From assembly GCA_016779505.1 (NCBI GenBank), contig JADHNM010000034.1, positions 1 to 12,156 on the forward strand: a DNA stretch of 12,156 nucleotides, given 5' to 3'. A model generated the notes under the pieces. It was not told the origin of the DNA. It saw only the letters and a program-made list of their open reading frames with translations, and did not search any database. The translations under genes were made by a program, and so were the position numbers. Source of the stretch: SAR86 cluster bacterium. Its GTDB lineage: Bacteria; Pseudomonadota; Gammaproteobacteria; Magnimaribacterales; D2472. This document shows, piece after piece, positions 6,976 to 12,156 of the stretch (positions within the stretch are counted from its first letter, which is position 1; every line of letters starts with the position of its first letter).

Positions 6976-8838
6976 ATGTTAGAGTCACTAAGAAATTTTC
7001 TGTCAGGTAAACGAGTTATAGTTATCACAGCCTTACTTGCTATACCATTTGTATTTTTGGGTTCACAGTCTTTTGGCACAACTTTTGCAAGTTTTGGAAC
7101 GGTAAATGGTGAGCCTGTATCTCAAATGGATGTCAATCTAGCCACCAGTCAAGTCAGTCAAAGACTGCGATCCATGTACGGTGAAGATTTTTCTTTGGAT
7201 GATCTAGATGAAGAAGTTTCTCTGGGATTAATTAAGAATGAAATTATTAACCAAAAAACTCTTCTTTCTCACGCAAGAAAGCTTGGTCTTATAGTATCTG
7301 AGAAAGCCGCCAAACAAGAGATTATTAACATTGAGAGCTTTCAAGGCGAAAACGGCTTTGATCAAACACTTTTTGAATCAACTATTAGAGCTAATGGCTG
7401 GACTCCTGAAGAATATATAGAGCTTGTAAGAGAGACCATGTCATTAGATACGCTTGTTTCAGCCATGGGTATAACTGCTTTTCCAATTACCCGTGATGTT
7501 GAGGCTTTGGCATCAATGCTTGAAACTTCAAGAGACATAGATTTTATAAAAGTTGATAAAAATATCTTGGTTAACGAGCAAGAGGCTAGCCTTGAAGAGG
7601 GGCAGGTATTCTATGAAAACAACCCATTTTTATTTCTTTCTAAAGAGCAACGAGATTTTTCGTATATTGTCTTAACTTATGATGCTTACAAAAAACAAGT
7701 TCAAGTTCCGGAAGGTTACATAGATGAAGCATATTCAGATTATCTGAGCAATGTTGAGGGGCAAATTCAAAATAAAATTTCACATCTGATGATTGAGAAA
7801 TCTAATTATGAGAGTCCTTCTTTGGCTTTTGAAAAAGTAAACTCTATTTACGAAAGCATACAAGCAAAAGAAATTTCATTTGAGGATGCAGTTTCCAATT
7901 ATAGCGAAGATGATGCATCCAAAGATTCTGGTGGTGATTTAGGTCTATCCTCAGGAGATGCATTTCCAGAAGAGTTCGAGAATGCAATCTTATCAATGCA
8001 GCTTAATTCCATCAGCCCAATCATAGAACTTGAAGACTCATTACATATTCTTAAATTAACTGAAGTGATCAAACCTCAAATTAAAACTAAAACAGAAATA
8101 TCTGATGAATTATTGAGCGAGCTTATTGATGCTGAAGCATTGGCCTTGATGCAAGATGATTTTTTAGAATTAGAATCAATGGTGCTGGAAGGGGTTACTT
8201 TAAATGCTTTAGCAAATGCAATTGATGCTCCAGTTCAAGTTACCGGCTTAAAGGATTTCGAATCTATTGCGCTAGATGGTTTTTCTGATATCGCATCATC
8301 AGAATTATTTAATTCATCAGTGCTGCCTAATAAAATTGAAATCTTTGAAGGTGATGAAAGTTATGCTTTTGTGATGATGACTCAGGCACTTCAACCAACT
8401 GTTCAACCTTTTGTTGATGTTGCTGACTTAGCTATTCAAGAAGTGCGTGACGAAAAAGCAAACATGATCATTAATGACTTTGCCATAGACGCAGAGGGCA
8501 TTCTCAATGGCGAGAGCACATTACCAAGTCAAAATGGTTTTACGCAAGAAAGCTATAAGGGTGTTAAAAGATTTTCCTCCCTGCTGCCATCAGAAATTAT
8601 TAACTCTACATTTGAATCACCTATAGGCACTTTGGTTTCAAGCGAAGCATTTAATGGAGATCGTTATTGGGCTATGTCTTCTAATGAATCGACACCGACA
8701 ATAGACGAGCTTGGGGAGTCAATCGAGCAATACCAAGGTTTTTATAATGAGAGTCTAAGTCAGCAATTTTCTGGATTTATTGATCGAGCATTTAAAGCAG
8801 GACAAAAAGTTCGCTTGGAAAATCTGACTTCAAATTAA
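6976..8838 (+). CDS. ppiD: PpiD-like membrane-anchored periplasmic chaperone with a parvulin domain
   Basis: The product is 620 residues from ATG 6976 (E. coli PpiD is 623). A longer frame could begin at TTG 6946, but MLESLRNF matches the usual PpiD beginning and has a ribosome site. A single N-terminal membrane anchor spans about residues 14-29 ([16 protein letters not shown]) after positive residues, with the rest in the periplasm. A SurA/PpiD-type N-terminal chaperone domain follows (about 40-165). One parvulin domain lies at about 268-365, with ISHLMI, GGDLG (319-323), the FEN.I...L stretch and a closing LHILKL. The C-terminal part is divergent and I assign no fold to it. PpiD works near the SecYEG translocon on newly exported proteins. 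E. coli PpiD has little or no isomerase activity; activity here cannot be read from sequence. Its stop overlaps that of fabI. Confidence 0.9.
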   Translation: MLESLRNFLSGKRVIVITALLAIPFVFLGSQSFGTTFASFGTVNGEPVSQMDVNLATSQVSQRLRSMYGEDFSLDDLDEEVSLGLIKNEIINQKTLLSHARKLGLIVSEKAAKQEIINIESFQGENGFDQTLFESTIRANGWTPEEYIELVRETMSLDTLVSAMGITAFPITRDVEALASMLETSRDIDFIKVDKNILVNEQEASLEEGQVFYENNPFLFLSKEQRDFSYIVLTYDAYKKQVQVPEGYIDEAYSDYLSNVEGQIQNKISHLMIEKSNYESPSLAFEKVNSIYESIQAKEISFEDAVSNYSEDDASKDSGGDLGLSSGDAFPEEFENAILSMQLNSISPIIELEDSLHILKLTEVIKPQIKTKTEISDELLSELIDAEALALMQDDFLELESMVLEGVTLNALANAIDAPVQVTGLKDFESIALDGFSDIASSELFNSSVLPNKIEIFEGDESYAFVMMTQALQPTVQPFVDVADLAIQEVRDEKANMIINDFAIDAEGILNGESTLPSQNGFTQESYKGVKRFSSLLPSEIINSTFESPIGTLVSSEAFNGDRYWAMSSNESTPTIDELGESIEQYQGFYNESLSQQFSGFIDRAFKAGQKVRLENLTSN

Positions 8839-9620
8839 TCAGCATACTCCTCTATAGACATGGCGGCTGTATTAAAGCCTCCATCTACATATGTTATTTC
8901 GCCTGTAATTCCGCTGGCTAAATCAGAGCACAAAAACGCAGCAACATTACCCACTTCCCGAGTTGTTACAACCCTGCGAAGTGGAGCTCTGTTGGCATAG
9001 TTTGTTAACATTTTTCTGAAGTTTTTAACCCCAGAAGCAGCCAGAGTTTTAATTGGGCCAGCTGAGATAGCATTTACCCTGATGCTATCAGGACCCATAG
9101 CTGCGGCAAGAAATCTAGTATTTGCTTCTAAGCTTGCTTTTGCAAGACCCATGACGTTGTAATTTGGAAGTGACTGCATCGACCCTAAATAGGTTAAGGT
9201 TAATAGAGCAGCATTTTCATTGAGCATTGGTTTAGCGCCCTTGGCCATAGCTGTAAAGCTATAGGAGCTTATATCATGAGCTATCTGAAAACCTTCTCTA
9301 GTGGCAACATCAACAAAGTTACCTTCTAGTTCATGAGCTGGCGCAAAACCAATTGAGTGAACAAATCCATCAAAAGACTTCCATTGCTTTGAAAGTTCCT
9401 GGTACATTCTTGTAATGCTATCGTCTGATGCAACATCACACTCAAATAGCAAATCAGTGCCAAGTTCAGTTGCAATTTTTTCTACGTTACCTTTCAACCT
9501 TTCGTTTTGATATGTAAAAGCTAGTTCTGCTCCTTGTTCATGCATTGCTTGAGCTATACCAGCTGCAATAGAATGTTTATTTGCAAGCCCAGCTATTAGT
9601 ATTTTTTTATTTTCTAACAT
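8835..9620 (-). CDS. fabI: Enoyl-[acyl-carrier-protein] reductase, NADH-dependent (FabI)
   Basis: FabI reduces trans-2-enoyl-ACP in the last step of each fatty-acid elongation cycle. It is a 261-residue short-chain dehydrogenase (E. coli 262), very similar to E. coli FabI by eye. The nucleotide-binding segment starts [17 protein letters not shown]. The active site has Tyr144 (TYLG), Tyr154 and Lys161 (NYNVMGLAK), matching E. coli Tyr146, Tyr156 and Lys163. Gly91, Met157 and Phe201 match the E. coli positions that contact triclosan (Gly93, Met159, Phe203), so sensitivity is expected (inference). The start is ATG at 9620, with an in-frame TAG immediately before it; only an AAGG 14 nt upstream could serve as a ribosome site. 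The stop overlaps the convergent ppiD stop. Confidence 0.97.
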   Translation of the reverse strand: MLENKKILIAGLANKHSIAAGIAQAMHEQGAELAFTYQNERLKGNVEKIATELGTDLLFECDVASDDSITRMYQELSKQWKSFDGFVHSIGFAPAHELEGNFVDVATREGFQIAHDISSYSFTAMAKGAKPMLNENAALLTLTYLGSMQSLPNYNVMGLAKASLEANTRFLAAAMGPDSIRVNAISAGPIKTLAASGVKNFRKMLTNYANRAPLRRVVTTREVGNVAAFLCSDLASGITGEITYVDGGFNTAAMSIEEYAD

Positions 9621-9660
9621 CTATTTATATATACCTTGTATTAATTTTTACCGATTTAAT

Positions 9661-9689
9661 TATATATGAGTTCAATTATCTTTAATCAA
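9661..9689 (-). promoter_or_regulatory. Candidate fabI promoter
   Basis: On the minus strand TTGATT (9689-9684) lies 17 bp before TATATA (9666-9661). A perfect TATAAT (9664-9659) is also present with a 19-bp spacer. The transcript would begin near 9652, about 32 nt before the fabI ATG. The surrounding DNA is very AT-rich, so chance matches are likely. Confidence 0.4.
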
Positions 9690-9703
9690 ATGAATTAATT
9701 GAA
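9671..9703. repeat. Inverted repeat flanking the fabI -35 region
   Basis: TTCAATTA (9671-9678) and TAATTGAA (9696-9703) are perfect 8-bp arms separated by 17 bp, centred on the candidate fabI -35. The spacing would place both arms on roughly the same face of the helix. It could be a binding site for a dimeric regulator, but AT-rich arms of this length can arise by chance. Confidence 0.3.
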
Positions 9704-9823
9704 GCAAGTCCTAATAGATAATTATGCATTAAAACTTATAAGCTCATGAAAACAAGGTTATGATGCCCTTTAGCAAGTTTTGTAAAGATTTGTGCACCAT
9801 AAAAATACAGATTTTTCTTAATA

Positions 9824-9840
9824 TGCACTAATATAGTGCA
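9824..9840. promoter_or_regulatory. Operator-like palindrome upstream of the TonB-dependent receptor
   Basis: TGCACTA (9824-9830), a 3-nt spacer ATA, and TAGTGCA (9834-9840) form a perfect 7-3-7 inverted repeat. It ends 18 bp before the TATAAT at 9859 and overlaps the expected -35 position. A further GTGCAC lies at 9792-9797, so the TGCAC elements are 31 bp apart, about three helical turns. This is the geometry expected for a dimeric transcription regulator. I do not recognise the regulator family. Confidence 0.5.
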
Positions 9841-9864
9841 AATAATTACATATTGCCCTATAAT
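9836..9864 (+). promoter_or_regulatory. Promoter of the TonB-dependent receptor gene
   Basis: A perfect -10 TATAAT lies at 9859-9864. At 17 bp upstream the -35 position reads GTGCAA (9836-9841), a poor match, which hints at dependence on an activator. Transcription would start near 9871, leaving about 25 nt before the ATG, with AGGAG inside it. Confidence 0.6.
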
Positions 9865-9882
9865 TTAACATTAAAAAGACTT

Positions 9883-9887
9883 AGGAG
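9883..9887 (+). promoter_or_regulatory. Ribosome binding site of the TonB-dependent receptor
   Basis: AGGAG, 8 nt before the ATG at 9896. It fixes the start, directly ahead of a clear signal peptide. Confidence 0.85.
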
Positions 9888-9895
9888 TATTTTAA

Positions 9896-12156
9896 ATGAT
9901 TGATTTAAAAAAATATTTATTCAGTGCTTTTGCAGTAATCTCTCTTTCTGTGCCTTTAGCCATTGCTCAAGACTCTGAAGAAGATGTTGAAGAAGTTATT
10001 GTAACTGGATCAAGGATTGTTGATCCCAACATTATTAGTTCATCTCAAATCGCTGTTATCGATGGGCAAGATATAATTGATGCTGGTGTAACTCGAGTTG
10101 AAGACTATCTTAATGATATGCCTCAAATTTCTCCTGGCCAATCTATTACTAATTCAAATGGCTCCAACGGAACTGCTACAGTTAATTTGAGAAATCTGGG
10201 TTGTTCAAGAACATTGGTTCTGATGAATGGCAGAAGACTTGTCCCCGGAACTACTGGTGGCGGAAGCTGTGCTGATTTAAACACTATCCCAACTCTTCTT
10301 TTAAAGAAGGTTGAAGTGTTAACAGGTGGCGCATCATCAGTTTATGGTTCTGACGCTGTTGCTGGTGTTGTTAACTTTGTCTTAGATGATGAGTTTGAAG
10401 GGTTTAAAGCCGCTTACTCCCATGGTTTTTACAATCATAAAAATGATATCAACAGCTTAAGAGAGCTCCAAAGAAGCTATGGTTATGAAAATGCTCCTAA
10501 AGATGTACAAACTGGTGATACTGGTAAATTTTCAATTGCTTTTGGTGGTGACATCAATGATGGTAAAGGTCATGTAACTGCTTTCTATGAGCACACCGAT
10601 ACAAAACCAATGCTTCAAGGTGAATTTGATATTAGTGCTTGTGCGCTTAGTGGTGGTATTGGAAGATGTGGTGGTTCATCAACTATTCCTCCAGGAAGAT
10701 GGGCTGATTTTAGTGGTTATAAGAATGGTGGATTTGTGAACATTGATCCAACCATCACAGGAGTTGACTGGAAAGTTCAAGGAAACGATTTTGTACCTAG
10801 AGCTGGTCAAACATATAACTACAATCCAACCAACTTCTTCCAAAGACCTGATGATAGGATGAATATGGGATTCTTTGGAAAATATGAAATTACAGATAAT
10901 GCAGAAGTTTATTTAGATTTCACCGCAATGAAATCTGAATCAAATGCCCAGATTGCATATTCTGGTACCTTCGGTAACATAGAATCATTGCCTTGTTACA
11001 ACGCATTGCTTTCAGCTCAACAATATAAAGCTGCTTGTGCTGATTGGACTGGAATGGGTGGATCTCATGCGCCTGATTTTGCAACTGGCGCAGCTGCATT
11101 AGCTTATATCAATGGATTAAATACAGCTGTAGCTGATGGAACTATTCTTGGATATAGTGCTCCATTAGTATCATTAAAAAGAAACGTTGAGGGCAACCCA
11201 AGACAGGGTATCCAAACTTATAAGAGCTATAATACAACTTTAGGAATCAGAGGTGATATCAATGATGATTGGTCATATGATGTTTACTATCAGAATTCAG
11301 CTGTTAATTATGCTAATGAATATAGAAATGATCTTTCTGTAATAGCAATCAACCGTGCGGTTAACGTTATCAGCGTTGCTGGCGTTCCAACTTGTGTATC
11401 TAAGCTCCAAGGCATTGATGCAAACTGTGTTCCATATAACTTATTCCAAGGCGGATTACCTGGTGATGCTGGAATTCAGGGTGTAATTGATGGTGGTCAA
11501 ACTGCTCAAGATTACCTTGCAAAATCTACTTTTATTAACGGTGATGGAAAGCAAAAAATTCTATCAGGATACGTTACAGGTGATACAGGATTTACTATTC
11601 CTGGAGCCCCTGGTTCAGTTTCATTGGTTGCTGGTTTTGAAACAAAAGAGCTTTCAACTGACTTTAGACCTGATACTGCTACTCTTATGGGTGACAGATC
11701 TGGTTCAGGCGGAGCGACACTTCCAATTGGTGGTAAGTATGATGTAGATGAATTCTTCCTAGAATTAGGTATTCCAGTTATGGACAATCTAAGTGTTGAA
11801 GCTGGTTACAGAACTGCAGAATACTCAACAGGTGCTGAAACAGATTCAACTAAACTTGGTGCATATTGGACTGTTAATGATACTGTTTCATTCAGAGCTT
11901 CATTTCAAACTGCACAACGTCACGCTAACATCTCAGAATTATATTTAGCAGTTAGCGATGGCCTAGTAGACCTTGATAATGATCCTTGTTCTATTCAACA
12001 AAATGGAGATTCTGCTACAGCTACTCAAGCCCAATGTGCTTTAACTGGCCTAGCAGCTAACCTTTATAATACTGACCTCAACTCACCAGCAGATCAGTAC
12101 AACACTAAGGGCGGCGGAAATCCAAATGTTGCTCCAGAAGAGTCAGAGTCTCTAAC
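9896..12156 (+). CDS. TonB-dependent outer-membrane receptor, 3' end beyond the window
   Basis: I translated this frame by hand: 753 codons with no stop up to the right edge. It begins with a signal peptide, residues 1-24, with a likely cut after AIA before QDSEED. A TonB box EEVIVTG follows at 32-38. The plug domain (about 45-165) has typical receptor sequence: VNLRNLG at 96-102, RTLVLMNGRR at 105-114, and VEVLTGGASSVYGSDAVAGVVNF at 139-161. The rest is beta-barrel: alternating strands with long Gly/Asn/Asp-rich loops. Such receptors take up scarce substrates using the TonB-ExbBD system. The substrate cannot be told from sequence; the plug resembles the large family used for sugars, siderophores and other organics. 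Ten cysteines fall in five close pairs (103/125, 249/258, 367/381, 500/511, 698/714). Full receptors of this type are often 800-1000 residues, so the barrel end is missing. Confidence 0.93.
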   Translation, partial: MIDLKKYLFSAFAVISLSVPLAIAQDSEEDVEEVIVTGSRIVDPNIISSSQIAVIDGQDIIDAGVTRVEDYLNDMPQISPGQSITNSNGSNGTATVNLRNLGCSRTLVLMNGRRLVPGTTGGGSCADLNTIPTLLLKKVEVLTGGASSVYGSDAVAGVVNFVLDDEFEGFKAAYSHGFYNHKNDINSLRELQRSYGYENAPKDVQTGDTGKFSIAFGGDINDGKGHVTAFYEHTDTKPMLQGEFDISACALSGGIGRCGGSSTIPPGRWADFSGYKNGGFVNIDPTITGVDWKVQGNDFVPRAGQTYNYNPTNFFQRPDDRMNMGFFGKYEITDNAEVYLDFTAMKSESNAQIAYSGTFGNIESLPCYNALLSAQQYKAACADWTGMGGSHAPDFATGAAALAYINGLNTAVADGTILGYSAPLVSLKRNVEGNPRQGIQTYKSYNTTLGIRGDINDDWSYDVYYQNSAVNYANEYRNDLSVIAINRAVNVISVAGVPTCVSKLQGIDANCVPYNLFQGGLPGDAGIQGVIDGGQTAQDYLAKSTFINGDGKQKILSGYVTGDTGFTIPGAPGSVSLVAGFETKELSTDFRPDTATLMGDRSGSGGATLPIGGKYDVDEFFLELGIPVMDNLSVEAGYRTAEYSTGAETDSTKLGAYWTVNDTVSFRASFQTAQRHANISELYLAVSDGLVDLDNDPCSIQQNGDSATATQAQCALTGLAANLYNTDLNSPADQYNTKGGGNPNVAPEESESL

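Noticed and set aside
9716..9736. Fur-box-like GATAATTATGCATTA in the receptor upstream region
   Set aside because: Only about half of the 19 Fur consensus positions match, which is unremarkable in such AT-rich DNA.
9735..9742. CTTATAAG palindrome
   Set aside because: Perfect 8-bp palindromes are expected dozens of times in a window this size; nothing else supports it.
11487..11787. Short open frames on both strands inside the TonB receptor
   Set aside because: The receptor frame is open throughout with receptor-like composition; the others are low-complexity shadows.
1..12156. Mobile elements, CRISPR arrays, defence or biosynthetic islands
   Set aside because: I saw no transposase, integrase, direct-repeat array, tRNA-associated duplication or composition shift. 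Gene order is that of a conserved housekeeping region.

Overview
This window looks like the chromosome of an AT-rich, free-living gammaproteobacterium. By eye the GC content is roughly in the high 30s percent; I did not count it. The central block, tRNA-His - tig - clpP - clpX - lon - hupB - ppiD followed by a convergent fabI, is a well-known gammaproteobacterial order; from memory, Pseudomonas has ppiD followed by fabI and tRNA genes just before tig. The low GC, an NAD-type Glu/Leu/Phe/Val dehydrogenase and a large TonB-dependent receptor of the nutrient-uptake kind fit a streamlined marine lineage such as SAR86. That placement is inference, not shown by the sequence.

Layout: positions 1-767 hold the N-terminal 60% or so of a glutamate-type dehydrogenase on the minus strand, running off the left edge. 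A 61-bp divergent promoter region separates it from tRNA-His(GTG) at 829-905. From 926 to 6524 four plus-strand genes follow closely: trigger factor (tig), the ClpP peptidase, the ClpX unfoldase (11-bp overlap with clpP) and the Lon protease. hupB (HU) has its own TTGACA promoter and AGGAG site and ends in a strong hairpin terminator. ppiD, a membrane-anchored periplasmic parvulin-type chaperone, follows and runs tail-to-tail into fabI (enoyl-ACP reductase) with a 4-bp overlap. A 275-bp divergent regulatory region separates fabI from a plus-strand TonB-dependent outer-membrane receptor (start 9896), which is open to the right edge of the window.

The genes form one protein-quality-control module. 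Trigger factor folds nascent chains at the ribosome exit, ClpXP and Lon degrade tagged or misfolded proteins, and PpiD assists proteins leaving the Sec translocon. HU is a nucleoid protein and FabI is a housekeeping lipid enzyme. All catalytic residues I could check are present, and several (Lon Ser679/Lys722, HU Pro63, trigger factor 43-50) even share the E. coli numbering.

I found no mobile element, CRISPR array, defence system or clearly new system. The points worth a second look are regulatory: a 7-3-7 palindrome overlapping the receptor promoter, overlapping divergent promoters between the dehydrogenase and tRNA-His, tig placed 20 nt behind the tRNA, a heat-shock-like promoter that would give a nearly leaderless lon mRNA, and a lack of Shine-Dalgarno sites across the protease cluster. 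Two protein-level oddities are a basic C-terminal tail on Lon and five close cysteine pairs in the receptor.
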